From: Apostichopus parvimensis
Taxonomy: Eukaryota > Echinodermata > Holothuroidea > Aspidochirotida > Stichopodidae
NCBI GenBank assembly: GCA_000934455.1
Contig: KN886669.1
Location: forward strand, 2,753-38,351
Direction: 5' to 3'
DNA: 35,599 bases
A model generated the notes under the pieces. The model was not told where the DNA came from and did not search any database. It worked only from the letters and a program-made list of their open reading frames with translations. Positions 1 through 11,899 of this stretch are shown here, piece by piece. The position numbers and the translations under genes are program-made. Every line of letters begins with the position of its first letter. Positions within the stretch are counted from its first letter, which is position 1.

Positions 1-605
1 TGCTTGGGCATATCTCTCGCCCTGCCCCCCCCCCCCCGGAGCAACTGTCTCATCTCACTTTTAGAGACAGTATCATAGATTAATCATTACGACATACGAT
101 TCATCATCGGACCTCTTCATTCGGCGTTCCATATTTCAAGTACATTTTCTGGAATACCTATACATTTCAGAATTATCGACATGAAAATAACGACGATATG
201 TATAGAAAATGAAAAGAAGAAGAAATGTGTTGATTTTATCGTGTCCGATTGATATCATTGCACCTATTTCGACTGACAGATGTAAATATATGGTCACAAT
301 TGTCATTCGAATTGCTGTCGTTTCACCATTAAATCAATACCAGACGTCATAGTTATTTTTAGACATTTGTTCACTTGCTATTTTGAAATGTTGACGTAGT
401 AACGAAACTACAGCTGCTGACGTCCGTACACGTTACACACATAACGAACGCGTTGGATCTCTATATAACACTCGACAGAAATTGAAACGAATCAGTTCGA
501 ACCTGCGAGGCTTCTGTGGAGACCTGCCGTCTGAAAGTTCACGATGACGGACTGGAAGTGGGTGCTGTCGTTCTCCAAATAACATTAATTTGTCCAGATG
601 CTTAC
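1..605. other. Left edge, no confirmed gene
   Basis: A poly-C run lies near 28-38. The rest is ordinary AT-rich sequence until about 400, after which CpG dinucleotides become more common. No exon with both good splice sites and recognisable protein similarity is visible. If the minus-strand exon at 606-666 is real, this stretch is the start of its first intron. Confidence 0.4.
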
Positions 606-666
606 TTCGTTCTCTTCCCTTCGTTTCAACGAAGGGAATATACCACCGGTCTTGACTTCTGTCCAT
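606..666 (-). CDS. Possible first coding exon of an unknown minus-strand gene (partial)
   Basis: An ATG at 666-664 opens a reading frame starting MDRSQDRWYIPFVETKGRER. After 61 bases it reaches a good donor (GAA|GTAAGC at 605), leaving phase 1. The frame stays open past the donor, but the peptide there looks less protein-like. The exon sits in a CpG-richer stretch, as a first exon often does, and the gene would run leftward out of the window. I do not recognise the peptide. Nothing downstream in the window can confirm it, so it may be chance. Confidence 0.3.
615..638. repeat. 11-bp perfect inverted repeat
   Basis: Arms TTCCCTTCGTT and AACGAAGGGAA are separated by only two bases (626-627), so the stretch could form a tight hairpin. 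It lies inside the possible first exon. No function is evident. Confidence 0.6.
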
Positions 667-900
667 CGTAGCGACCCCGCTATCACAATTTTTGTGCTAG
701 GGGTTGATGTTCAGATTTTCCAGGACCACCAAATTGTTCTCCGTGTTCACTGTCTGTGTGTAAAATGAATTTTAGTCACACAGGGAGTGGAACGGGTACA
801 TTTGTTGGTTCTGGGACAATTCATCAAATGCGACTCACACAAAATGGCGGACAAGAACTGGAGGAAATACATGTTAGGTCTGTATGAAGTTGGACAAGGC
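667..900. promoter_or_regulatory. Possible CpG-richer promoter region
   Basis: CpG is more frequent from about 420 to 860 than in the surrounding sequence. Just left is the possible minus-strand first exon. On the plus strand there is an AAAATGGCGG motif at 841-850, which resembles the YY1-type element found near many animal transcription starts. Short plus-strand frames also begin at 765 and 844, but no following exon can be found for either. Promoter activity is an inference from composition and motif only. Confidence 0.25.
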
Positions 901-3900
901 CCAGGCCTAAACATAAGCCATTATACGAAATTGTTTTAAAGGTGATGGGTTAAGCTAGTTCTTTGCAGTTCAAACCAGTGAAGTCGTACTGTATAGTCAA
1001 GCAAGTATCTTAATTCATTTGACTCTGTACTAGCAGTTCGTTACTTGTCTGATCATGCAGTTAGTTACTGGTACCGTTCGATTCATCTCCATTCATTGCA
1101 AAATTTAATTTTTCCATAGATTTTATCGGATTCAATATTGTTGAAGAGTTTAAACTGGCAAATATCACCCATTGTAAAATAACTAGCTTTTTCAATGATT
1201 TTAACCACATGCTAATCTATATTTTACTTGTAAAACATTATGTTCAAATTGAATATTTTCCTTAGAAGTATCTGCACTTAAAGTGACTCAGTTGTGGTAC
1301 ATTCTACTATAGCAAAAGACGGGAGTGTATTTACTTGTGTGGCCTCAAATCAGTTATCAATATCATCCTGTTGTCATACAACTTAAAAGTACAAACCGTA
1401 CGACAGCGCAGGACTAAAAAAAATAATTTGGGGACTTCTCTCAATCTTTCATTTGAACAAAAATAGCAATTGAGTTGATATAAGAAAGCCAACCTGGGAA
1501 TCTTTTATTGGACAGTGATGGTTTGAAAGTAGCTGGGCAAATTTACATCACTTGAGTAGTCTATTGTGAAAGACACAATGTAGGTCAGTTCCAGTTGGGT
1601 TTACTTTCTGTTCCCATGGTTACGTCACTTAAGTTCCTGATTGGTCATAATTGATGCTATACAGCAAATACAGTGGAGCTTGAATCAATATTCTTTTGTG
1701 CTCCTGAATCAAGTTAATCATTTAATAGTGACTAGACAGTCTTGGAAGTGGTGAAAATTTTCAGGAAGCTCACCTACCTAAGTACTTCTCTTACTTAATC
1801 AATGCTTTTGATTGCAAAGCTTTTGCATGGATCCCACAGTGACTTAACAGTGCATATTCATTGAGGGATACTTAATGATAGTATTACAATTGGTCTAGAA
1901 CACTTCCATGGTAACAAGGTCAAAGTTACTTTGACTTATAACACTGAATTTCAAATTACATTGCTCTGCGAAAAAAGCAAGAAGTTGCTCACTACTGTAA
2001 GTGTAGTCAAACATTCTATAGTCTCTGTATCATCTCACATTCTATTTAATATTACCTTCAAGTTCCTAGCTCTATTATATTTAGTAAGAAGGAATACAGT
2101 TTGTGGATCAGTTAAGTGTCTTTTGTTACAGCTCTTGTATCAGACTATTGTTAGGTTCATTGGGTTGCATTGTTAGTGTGTTACCTTTAATTAATCTTGT
2201 TTTCTGTATATATATACTGTACAGTTTTTCTTCAGTCTCTGTTATACTCTTTTAAAGAGAACAAGTTTTGTGAAGCAACAAGCTGTAAATGTCTCATGTG
2301 TATTCTCTATCTATCTCTAACACCATGGTGCATTAAGTGGTCTGGGGGCTCTCACCCACCAGAATAATTTTCATACACAAAGGAATGCATAGACTTCAAA
2401 AAAGGAGCTGTCCAAGGGCTCTTTCTTTCATGACTCAATATGCCCTTACATACATGTTTGTAACCCAGTGTTGAGGGTGTAGATTGCAAAGTGGAAGGTC
2501 GTATTTCTCAGGTTGGACTTAATTTTAAATATCATCCTAATTTAACCTGCACCCCAAAATTAAGTAATGTAGCAGATTTCAAGCCGAACAGCAAGCATGG
2601 GAAGTTTAACAGCTGCTGTTAAAATGGAACTTCTTTCTTTACAAAATCTCAATATTTCCTGATGTATCATGTAGTGACATGATCACTGCTAGAACATACT
2701 TTTTTAGGCTGTAAAACATAAAAAAACTTCCTGCATCAGGTCAAGAAGGAATAAAGAAAATTTCAGTAGAAAAAAAGTGCATATTAAAAATTGTAATGGA
2801 ACAAATGACCACAATAAGATAAACACTAATGCAATAATAAATTTATTGGTAAGAAACTGCTTTGAAAAAAAAAAAAAAACACAGAAATAATATTTACAGG
2901 TAATGTTTGTATGAAAATGAAGTGTTGGTAACAAATTTTCTAATTTCATAGCACAATATTTCTCGCCTAAGAGGTGGCTTTTTTGCATATTTCATAATAA
3001 ATCGTCATGTACATTTGGGAAGAGGGAGAGGAGCAGTACGCTATAGGGTGACATGAGAGAGAGGGAGAATACACCTATTCCACAACCCATCCCCAGCACT
3101 CAACCCCAAAAATATGATTTTCATGGCAAGTAGGGTCAATGGTAAACATGACAGAGATTTACAAAGAGTAATACCCATCACTAATCAAGAGGACTAGTTG
3201 ACGAGGTCAGGTTTGAATTTTCGTAAAATAACAACAGTTACATTTATCTTTTGTTTTGGAAGTTACACCTACAGGCCTTCATAAATATTCTTAAAAGCCT
3301 TTCAATGACCCCAAATCACTGAGGTGTTTTGGTAAACGCACAAGCCAAAGTATCTGCAGGATATCAAACATCCCACAACCAACAACCAAATTTTCACCAA
3401 TATTTCTCTAAAAAACCACGTAAGTCAATTACGGTCATTTTGATGGCCATCTTACTTTATCAGAATCCTTCTCAAGTTTCAATTATATAAAAGTACCTTT
3501 TTTGGATTGATTTTGTTAATTTTCCTACGAAAATTCGGTCACAATGCAGAGTGAATTAGAATTTGGCAAATACCCAATATTGTTATGTCTAGTTCATTAT
3601 AAACAAATATGCTTTGCAAAAAAAGAAATAATGCCTTCGCAAAGCAGTTTGTTAAATATAAGAAAAATGAACAACGGAAAACTGTCTGGGAATTTATAAA
3701 CTAACTTGAAAAGGCAAAGAACTCTTTTGATTAAACTTGGATTTGGGACCTGTGAACTTGAGGGTTACAAACAACCGTAAAATGATTGTTAGCATTTGAA
3801 TAAAGCAGAAGAACAGTGATTGCCACATCAAATCACTTTCATTTAGCATCATACTAATTATGTAAAGAGGTTTTGAAAGCCACATGATATGGAAATTCAC

Positions 3901-3990
3901 TCAGGATACATTTAACTCCTAACTTGACCACCCACACCTTCACCTCTGGCGAGATCCCGTGGGAAGTATTTTGCTTTGTTTTCCATTTTA
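901..3990. other. Intergenic stretch with nothing recognised
   Basis: About 3.1 kb of AT-rich sequence. The open frames here (for example 1931-2176 plus and 2704-2988 minus) are short, low in complexity and hydrophobic in the way AT-rich DNA tends to be. They have no convincing splice sites or known motifs. An A-run lies near 2863-2879. I see no tRNA, transposon end or conserved exon. Confidence 0.5.
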
Positions 3991-4653
3991 ATTCTACTCA
4001 CCAAACCAAAACATCTCTCCTACAGTGTACATATTCATGTTATATTCACTAAACCTACACATATCTCCTACAGTGTACATATTGCTGTTCTACTCACTAA
4101 ACCTACACATCTCTCCTACAGTGTACATATTGCTGTTCTACTCACTAAACCTACACATCTCTCCTACAGTGTACATATTGCTGTTCTACTCACTAAACCT
4201 ACACATCTCTCCTACAGTGTACATATTGATGTTGTACTCACTAAACCTACACATCTCTCCTACAGCGTACATATTGGTGTTCTACTCACTAAACCTACAC
4301 ATCTCTCCTACAGTGTACATATTGCTGTTCTACTCACCAAACCTACACATCTCTCCTACATTGTACACAATGCTGTTCTACTCACCAAACCTACACATCT
4401 CTCCTACAGCGTATATATTCTGTTCTATTCACCAAACCTACACATCTCTCCTACAGTGTACATATTGATGTTCTATTCACTAAGCCTACACATCTATCCT
4501 ACAGCGTACATTAGTGTTCTACTCACCAAACCTACACATCTCTCTTACAGTGTACATATTGCTGTTCTACTCACCAAACCTACACATCTCTCCTACAGTG
4601 TACATATTGATGTTCTATTCACTAAACCTACACATCTCTCCTACAGTGTACAT
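3991..4653 (+). repeat. 48-bp minisatellite, about 14 copies
   Basis: A unit of 48 bases repeats head to tail with few differences; the core of each reads CTCACTAAACCTACACATCT followed by CTCCTACAGTGTACAT. Because 48 is a multiple of three, frames without stops stay open across the array, giving a 283-aa frame (16-residue repeats) and overlapping open frames in another phase. Two frames being open at once argues that this is a by-product of the repeat, not a protein. Each unit contains a pyrimidine tract ending in CTACAG that resembles a plus-strand 3' splice site. Confidence 0.95.
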
Positions 4654-5040
4654 CATGGCCATTGTTATTATGCTACATGTTTTTGGACAACCAAATTTAC
4701 CGTTTGGACATGCAGAAGTAACACCTTATCGTCCAAGGAACAAGTGGAAAAGACTTTCCCTGCATACTGTGGGTGTTCTCATCAATGTAATTACATGGAA
4801 GTTTTCCTATTCCATATAGGGCAATGAAACTATTTCTCATTTGTTACAAAAACACCAAGCATTCATTTCATACATATTATAATTAATTAGATTCTTCTTC
4901 TCCCCTCAGTGTTATTGGCCAATTAATTTGTCATTCATGCACAGAGAGAAGGAAACAAAAAGACAATACTTGCAGAACATTACTTATGTTCCTTTCAACT
5001 TTAGACAGTCTACCTGTTTCCAAACCACTGCTTTTGATAT
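4654..5040. other. Spacer between two tandem arrays
   Basis: AT-rich single-copy sequence between the 48-bp array and the 128-bp array. No gene, promoter or transposon end was recognised. Confidence 0.5.
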
Positions 5041-5395
5041 ATACTGTATGTATACATGATAAACTCATCTTTTATAAATATTACACACCCTCATCTTAAG
5101 AATTTTCCAAGCAAATTTCCATGAACTAATCACATATTTATTTTTATCACATATCTTCTGTTTTTGTTATGCAGTAAGTGTATATGATAAACTCATCTTT
5201 TATAAATTCTACACACCCTCATCTTAAGAATTTTCCAAGCAAATTTCCATGGACTAATCACATATTTATTTTTATCACATATCTTCTGTTTTTGATGTGC
5301 AGTAAGTATATATGATAAACTCATCTTTTATACACGGTGCACACCCCCTCATCTTAGGAATTTTCCAACAAATTTTCCATGGACTAATCATGTAT
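5041..5395. repeat. 128-bp tandem repeat, about 2.7 copies
   Basis: The block beginning GATAAACTCATCTTTTATA starts at 5058, 5186 and 5314, an exact 128-base period with a few substitutions. The third copy is cut short near 5395. It lies 230-580 bases past the MAD2L1 stop codon, so it may be transcribed as 3' UTR or flank. On the minus strand the first two copies each carry an AATAAA hexamer. Confidence 0.9.
5265..5270 (-). promoter_or_regulatory. Candidate polyadenylation signal for MAD2L1
   Basis: AATAAA on the minus strand, about 355 bases beyond the MAD2L1 stop codon. It lies within the 128-bp repeat and recurs in the preceding copy at 5137-5142. Only the hexamer supports it. Confidence 0.25.
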
Positions 5396-5624
5396 CTACC
5401 TTCCCCAGAAAATATTCAAATTTTCCTGTCACTTTCAGCGCAAACGACACATAGATTTTTGGAGCAGATAAAACAACTGAACTTTTGCAAAAATTGCATC
5501 CATAAAATAATTTGTTACTCAAACAACTGCAGTATGTTCTGGTAAATGCCATTCATGGGATATCTTTGCTCTCTGTTAGCCTAACCAACCTGTAAACATT
5601 ATCCATGTATGTTAGGCTAATAAG

Positions 5625-8600
5625 TCAGTCATCTTGTACTCTGTACGATACCATAGCTTCCACCTTGTGAATGGATGTTGTGAATGAGCGAAGTTTGACT
5701 TCTTCTGAATTTCCGATCATGAATGGTTTGCTCTCTTCCCAGGCTGCGGGCGTCTCAAGATCCTTGTCCGTATAGATTAATAAGTTGAAGGTGCCTGCAT
5801 TTAAGGAAAGAAAAAAATCGTTGTGAAGATATGTTGAAGGTGAAATTTTATGGTTTCAAATTGTTCAATGATTTCATGGGTGTGAAGTGTGGTCACCAAT
5901 TGGTAGCAAATTTTCTTAAATCTATTATATATGTGTTCATGGATGTTCCAGCTTACGGTCCAAGGGTAACATCAAGGGTAACATTATCTCTAGGTAGGGT
6001 ATCATTATCTCTAGGAAGGGTAACATTATCTCTAGAATGCTGAATCAAATCATTACATCCCAAACAGCTGATGACATTCTTTACTTAATATTTTTTCTCT
6101 ATCATTTGCTTTTTGGTATGTCTCAAACTTTGTTAGGCCTTTAAAGTGCAAAATTTACCTTTTTGAATAAAGTAAACTGCACAATATCATGTAGGGAATA
6201 CACACCAATCTGTCTGTCAGCAAATTTTGAAATGATAAAACATTTCTGATAAAATAAACTGATAATAAAGATGAACAAAGGAGAAACATCAAACAGCTAA
6301 AAATAATATTATTCCATTTGGGAAAAGTTCCAAGTTCCTTTGCCCCCCCAAAAAAGGAAGAAAAAATGGAGACTTTAAAAAGTCAAAACATAACATCACA
6401 GAGCCTTCATCACACTGGTCTATGTATCCTGTACCTTAAAACATCCTCCCCAAAGCAGCTAAGAATTTTATCATTCAATCTGAGAGATATCAAAGTTTTG
6501 ATTTTCCCTCTCACACAACCTGAAGACTTGAAAAAGTCTAAATAAGACATCACAGTGCCACACACGCCTGGAGGTTAACAGGTTTTCTTTATTTCCTACA
6601 ATGTTTATCTTCTGTAATCTTGAGGATTCTAACTTGGTCTAATTTGCTATCATTGGTTTCTGTTTCAACACTGAATACATTAACCACGAAAATACATGAA
6701 ACGTGAAAGATTACAGGTCCTTGTGGCACTGTGATTTTACCATTGTCAAACAACCCTCCCATCCCCCCCCCCCCCACCTAAGTACCTAACTTGGTCGAAT
6801 GCTAGCATTGGTTTTTGCTCCAACAATGAATACATTAAACACGAAAGTACATGAAAACAGAAAGGTGAAGATTACAAGTCCTTGTGGCAATATAATTTCA
6901 GCAATGTCAAAACAGTCCTCCCCTGCCTCACCCCCCCCCCCCCAATCATGACACTTAGTCATATAGAATATGCTCAAGTTGTTGTTGGGTTTGTTTCTCC
7001 TACTAAAGATCCATAACATGTACTTCATCATCTTGCAAATAAGGAAATTTATAATTTACAAGTTAAGAAGAAAAAGTCATATATTTTACAGATTGCTGAT
7101 GTGATCGATACTTATGCCCAAACATATCTGGGTTACGTCATCTTTTCAGTTCCAAGAGAGCCATGACAAAAAGGCTGCGTAAGCCTTCGCTGAGCAGAAA
7201 AACTAAGTGATTAGTTTAATGACTTTGATCAATTTTAACATTATTTTGAGATATGCTCCAATGGTAAGCCTAAACAGAGAAACATTGGCATTTTGAGAGA
7301 GCAGAAAGTCGAAACCTTATATAAATTAGACCAGCATAGTTTAAAAATACAGTCGATCACCAGTGACCAATTCCGTCCTACCTGGAATTCATAAAACTTG
7401 CTACTGTACATCAATTCTTCAACCCAACAACTGCAATGTCCATACAAACAGCTTACACAAATTTGTGTCAAAAAGAAGTATCACCTTTCCCGTTAATATC
7501 ATCCTTTCTTAACAAATAGTTGAACTTGCTTTCTATGACAAGATTTGCATGGTACTGAAACCCCAAAGGGCTTGAAAGTCCTTCTTTTTTTATTTGTGGC
7601 AAAAGCTTGAATAGATGAATACAGTCAATGAACTTACACGGAACTTCCAGAAGAGGCAAAAATGTGACAGTGGCTGTGATTTGTTTGATGACTGATACAA
7701 TTCCCTTCTGGATCTCGGATTTAGATTTTTCTTTGGGTTTGCTGAAAAGAGACAAACGAGGCAAATCACTTGAAGAAAAGTGAAAGGAAATAAAGAAAAA
7801 TCTTAACCAATTTTGTTGACATTTTGACACACACCTCCTCACTGTCTTATTTTCTCTTGTAAGAAGCTTGCGAGGAAGAAAACCTTTGCTGACGACCTTA
7901 TTGTACATATTTGCGGCTCACGGTCACTATCCAACCGCATTCATAGATAGGACATCTCAAACATGTTTGGAGAGGTAGGGAGAGGAGGCAAACACTGCAA
8001 TACCAAAACATTTTTCAGAGACCAGGCCGACAGCAAAATTTAGTTGCCAAAAAATTATGTAACTAACGCCACAAATCACCAGTGATGCAAAAATGGTCTC
8101 TCTACGGAGCCCTATTCCCAGTTCTGGCTAAATGTCTTCTTTGATGGTTACAAAATGTGTGTAGAGAGTTGTCATTGCTCCAGTATGAGCCTGAAATACT
8201 CAAACAATATTCATCCTACAATGTCTCTTTTAACATTAATTAGTAAAGCTTTTAATGACATTTAGGGTCCTCCAGAGTAATTCATTTTCAAATAAAAAAA
8301 ATAAAAAGGAGTGGGGTGGTTTGTAAAGAATTGACGCTCCTCAGAATGCTTGAAAGCTACCTCGGACTCTGAACTTTGGTAAAATGTTAATTGGCCTCCA
8401 TCTGCAAGCTACGAACACTGTTCATAAATTTTCTGGTGAATGGCAAAAGCCTGCAACCCACCAAACATTGTTCATCTCCCACTTTTGGGACCATCTGCAA
8501 ATATACTAACCTATCAACTGTAACGCTTTGTTCAGTTTCAACATCAAACTGCCACCTCTCAAGAACTTTGTCAGAATTATCTGCTGCAGAAACCACAACT

Positions 8601-11600
8601 ACAACCTTCTGAACAATCTTTAGCGTGAGCCATTCTGAAAATGATAATTAAAACAAGAAAATGTAAAAAAATGTGTCAATGATGATTGACTTCCAATTTC
8701 CCTTGCTTCAAAACTGTATGGTAGTGTACATACTACATGGTATTACACTTTGCAAGCCGTGAATGAAAATGCTCATTTAAAGGGACACATTTATGAAAAT
8801 CTCTGATTCTGCTCTGTGGTATGGTTTAATGATCCTCCAAGGAAGTGTTTATATATAGGTTTCATAAGGTTTTGTATGAGAGATTCATGTACATAACTGT
8901 GCAACACATGAAGTGTTTTCACCAGGCGCGTAGCCAAGGGGGGGGGGGGGCAAATGGGGCAGCCGCCCCCCTTGAGCATATTTTTTTTGTATGTTTTCAT
9001 GATATCGCTAGTAATTTCAAAGAGAAAATGCTAAGATGCAACTTACAAGGCCTGGGGAAGTGCCATTTCCAGCGATCTGGGAGGCATTTTCAGCCAAAAT
9101 TTTCTTGTACGCTTTGCACAAACTCATGTTGGCGCTACGCTTAGATAGTTTGCAATGCCGTATCTACGGCTCTGAAAGTTTGCCTACAGTTTCGCCCCTC
9201 CCAAGGCAAACTCCTCGCTACGCGCCTGGTTTTCACCAATTATCTTATTCGAGTTTAATAGGAAGTGCAGGGTTATAATCAACATAAAAGAGTTAATTCC
9301 CTACGGATCTGCACTCTCCTTCCAGATAGTGTTACGATTTGTGCTCTCTGTATGTTAAAGTCTCAATGTGTGTTTGCTGATGAATTTTCGGAAAACAAAC
9401 TTCCGAAGCACATTCAATGTGTCTTATTCTAAATGCACTCTGACCAGGTGGGTTTCATCAAGAAAAGCTGTCACAATCGAAAGAATGAAATTTATTTTCT
9501 GTTGCCCTTTCGGCACCAACGATTTACCGTGAAATCACTGCGACCGCCCATATCAGCATGTTCATTATACAAATGTTACCTTCAAGTACTAGTATCGTCG
9601 ACTTTTTGTACCCAGTTTCATGGAGGAAACGTCCGAAAACACCTGTTTATTTCTTGCAATGGAAATGACACAATTTTGCAAGCTACACTCGGTAAGATTG
9701 AAAGAAAGATACTATTCAAATATGACCAAAACAGGCTAGCACACAGGCCTAACGGTCATAAACAAAACAGAGAGATTTGATTGGCCCATGATCTGTTGGG
9801 CTGGGCTTGCAAATTTTGATTGAAGTTTGTAGAATCTACGGACTCGTTAAAAAATCTGGCGAAGTTTATTCAGCTCAAAATGTTTAACAACAGATAACAA
9901 TAAAAATAATGATTATTAATATAAAAACTAATAATATGAAAATTACATAGGATAGTGTTACTTTCACTGAGCTTTCAGTGCAGTTAGCTGGAAAGGTCGA
10001 AGTTAAAGTTTGGCAAACACACGTTGAGACTAGTTGAGACTTTAAAAGCTTCTTCAAACTGGGATTGAACAAAGGAGTGTTGGCTCAGTGAACGTGTTAG
10101 CTCAGTGGTTAACGCCGGTGCCTTTCAATCATAAGGTCCCGGGGTCGAGTCACTCCAAGATTAATGTATGTTGTCCAGTTACAGAGTTGTTGAAAATTGA
10201 CAATTCATAATCATGGACGCTTAAATATGAGTATAAGAGACCGACTTCGGTCAGCTTGCAGCTTTGATTTTCCAATAAGGTTTCTTCGCAGGTTCCTGCT
10301 TGTAGGAGGATCTAAAATACGTACATACATACAAAGACAGAAATATATCCATTCCTGACCAGACAAGATTTGCATTTATAGCAGACAACAATACAACAGA
10401 ATGAACCATTAACTTGTCAGAGTATAATCATCATTATTGCTTTTCCTAATTCCATTTCTTCCAATACTGATCAAAATTAGTCATGTTTTTATCAATATTT
10501 TTCAATCTCTACTCAATGCATGGATGGTAAATTTTTCTGAGAAAACACCATTTCAGGTTCTTTGTCCTCCTGAATTGTCAGACAAAATGATCATGAAAGC
10601 TTGGAGTGAGGAGAAGTGACAAGGCATATGGAACAGGGAATGATAAAAGGGCTTCTATGAGAATGCTTCACAGTTTAACTCCTTTTTATACTTGGCTAAG
10701 GCACTGAGAGTTCTAGGCGTGATTGTCAGGCTATAACAAACAACAGTGAATAACTGCATTTTATCAAAACAACCAGTGGCAATGTAATTACGTCTATGCA
10801 AATTAGAAGGTTATTTGTTAATTTCAAGACTAAAAAACATGAACACACCCTCCAACTGCTTCACAATAGAGCTGAAGTAAGCCTTGAGAGATTCGTCAGT
10901 TGTAACCAGCATGGAGAGACCATATTTTTTCGTCATCGTAAAGTGTTCCGGCGGATAGATACCCCTCTGGTACAGAATGCTGTTTATACCATAATCTATT
11001 TACCCAGAAAAGAAGGAAAAGTATTAAAAAAAATTAGCAAATTTTGAAGTAGGCTATAAATGTAAATTTTTCAGTAAACTATGTGTTTGGGTTAGTAGTA
11101 ATTATACGTGTGGCTTTCCCAGAATATGTCCTGTTGGTTTTGTCCAGGTTTATTGGCATGACAAAGTTGTAACAAATACTCTCACAACTTTCTCCACAGT
11201 GACTTTGAGCACAGAAAGGCAAAGTGTCAACAGGAACAGACCTTCCATAGTTTTGATTTTGAACCTTCAAAATCTGGTACCATTGTCATGCAGCCCAATT
11301 TTCCACACAAATTTGATGAGAAACTGTCAACCCTTCAAATTCCTCTGGTTGTGTAATTAACTGAGAGTTAGGCTAGTCCTATCCCCAGTTTGAAACTTGC
11401 AATTCGCCAATTAAGTCAAGTAGATGAAAGGTTGCTCTTACTAAGGCTAGGCCAACAACCTACCTACGCCTAGACCCAGGGAAGGCCTATCAAAATGGCT
11501 AAATGTGTAATGTAACCGTAACTGAATTAAGTTCTTAACCATACAGTGTGGGTATGGATTCTGCGATCGGATAAATGCGTGTGCGAACGAGAAGCTTCAA

Positions 11601-11739
11601 GACTGATTATTTCGATCATAACGAGGATTAAACATGCTAATATACTTTTAATTATTTCCCACAACTTACGAAAGAACTCTGCCACGATTTCAGCTGAACC
11701 CTTGAGGGTGATAGTACTCGCACTCGATGTTGCCGCCAT
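5625..11739 (-). CDS. MAD2L1: Mad2, mitotic spindle assembly checkpoint protein (complete, 5 exons, 204 aa)
   Basis: Exons, in order of transcription: 11739-11670, 10995-10849, 8634-8511, 7741-7638 and 5794-5625 (615 bases with the TGA stop). All introns are GT-AG and all phases agree. The protein is one HORMA domain. Recognisable Mad2 blocks are SAEIVAEFF (exon 1), YGINSILYQRGIYP and KKYGLSMLVTTD (exon 2), VLERWQFDVE (exon 3), VIKQITATVTFLPLLEV (exon 4), and NLLIYTDKDLE then SEEVKLRSFTTSIHKVE (exon 5). The length of 204 aa matches the family (205 in human). Exon 5 carries the C-terminal safety-belt region that, in known Mad2, closes around Mad1 or Cdc20 and so blocks the anaphase-promoting complex at unattached kinetochores. 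The start is the only ATG giving the family N-terminus. No broken or missing part was seen. Intron 2 holds a hAT MITE and a SINE; intron 4 holds a tandem duplication. The FYVE gene starts 2.6 kb away and runs in the opposite direction. Confidence 0.97.
5960..6037. repeat. Short tandem repeat of about 22 bp
   Basis: Units of the form AGGGTAACATTATCTCTAGG repeat about three times, in MAD2L1 intron 4. No function seen. Confidence 0.7.
6631..6945. repeat. Diverged 157-bp tandem duplication ending in poly-C
   Basis: Two direct copies (6631-6787 and 6788-6945) share AACTTGGTC at the start, CAATGAATACATTAA-like sequence in the middle, CCTTGTGGCA later and a run of more than ten C at the end. They lie in MAD2L1 intron 4. 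Open frames on the minus strand here come from the duplicated noncoding sequence. Confidence 0.8.
8923..9228. mobile_element. hAT-type MITE with perfect 8-bp target duplication
   Basis: A 306-bp element bounded by CAGGCGCGTAGC and its inverted copy GCTACGCGCCTG. Directly outside both ends is GTTTTCAC (8915-8922 and 9229-9236), an 8-bp target duplication typical of hAT transposons. There is no transposase, so it is non-autonomous. It is inserted in MAD2L1 intron 2. A second member of the same family is at 32097-32412. Confidence 0.93.
10093..10330 (+). mobile_element. tRNA-derived SINE
   Basis: The head has an A box (TAGCTCAGTGG near 10100) and a degenerate B box (GGGTCGAGTCA near 10142), spaced as in a tRNA promoter. 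A non-tRNA body of about 160 bases follows, ending in a short ACATAC-type repeat. A second A-box-like block, TGGCTCAGTG, lies just upstream at about 10081. The element lies in MAD2L1 intron 2, opposite to the gene. It is not a functional tRNA gene: the tRNA fold does not close. Confidence 0.75.
10557..10619 (+). other. Weak candidate terminal exon, unassigned
   Basis: A 3' splice-like sequence (CACCATTTCAG) is followed by an open frame reading VLCPPELSDKMIMKAWSEEK and then a stop. The composition is more protein-like than its surroundings. It lies in a MAD2L1 intron on the other strand and no partner exon was found, so it may be a pseudogene scrap or chance. Confidence 0.15.
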
Positions 11740-11899
11740 TTCGAATCAAAATAGTCTGACTGTCCGTGCCGGTGGCAGACGAATAATATTTGCCTCTTTC
11801 GGATACAGACAAACTTCATTGAGACGCTACTGGTAGAGACCCTATACTGGCTCTCTAGCTACTGGAAGTATATACGCCCGCTAAAAGGGTTCACCAGGG

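Noticed and set aside
765..890. Plus-strand first exon (frames starting at 765 or 844) feeding the FYVE gene
   Set aside because: The exon at 14309-14415 has a strong donor, the right phase and an upstream in-frame stop, so no distant first coding exon is needed.
3976..4827. 283-aa plus-strand open frame with 16-residue repeats
   Set aside because: It is a by-product of a 48-base repeat; an overlapping frame is also open, there is no splice or promoter support, and the copies show no sign of protein-level selection.
3991..5395. CRISPR array
   Set aside because: These are head-to-tail minisatellites with no unique spacers, in animal DNA.
7468..7908. 146-aa minus-strand frame taken as a single gene
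   Set aside because: Only 7741-7638 is coding, as MAD2L1 exon 4; the flanks are intron read-through past good splice sites.
9433..9780. 115-aa plus-strand frame
   Set aside because: No recognisable domain, no splice signals, and it lies inside a MAD2L1 intron on the opposite strand.
10093..10165. A tRNA gene
   Set aside because: The A and B boxes are present, but the acceptor stem does not pair and a SINE body follows; the same applies to 22300-22374.
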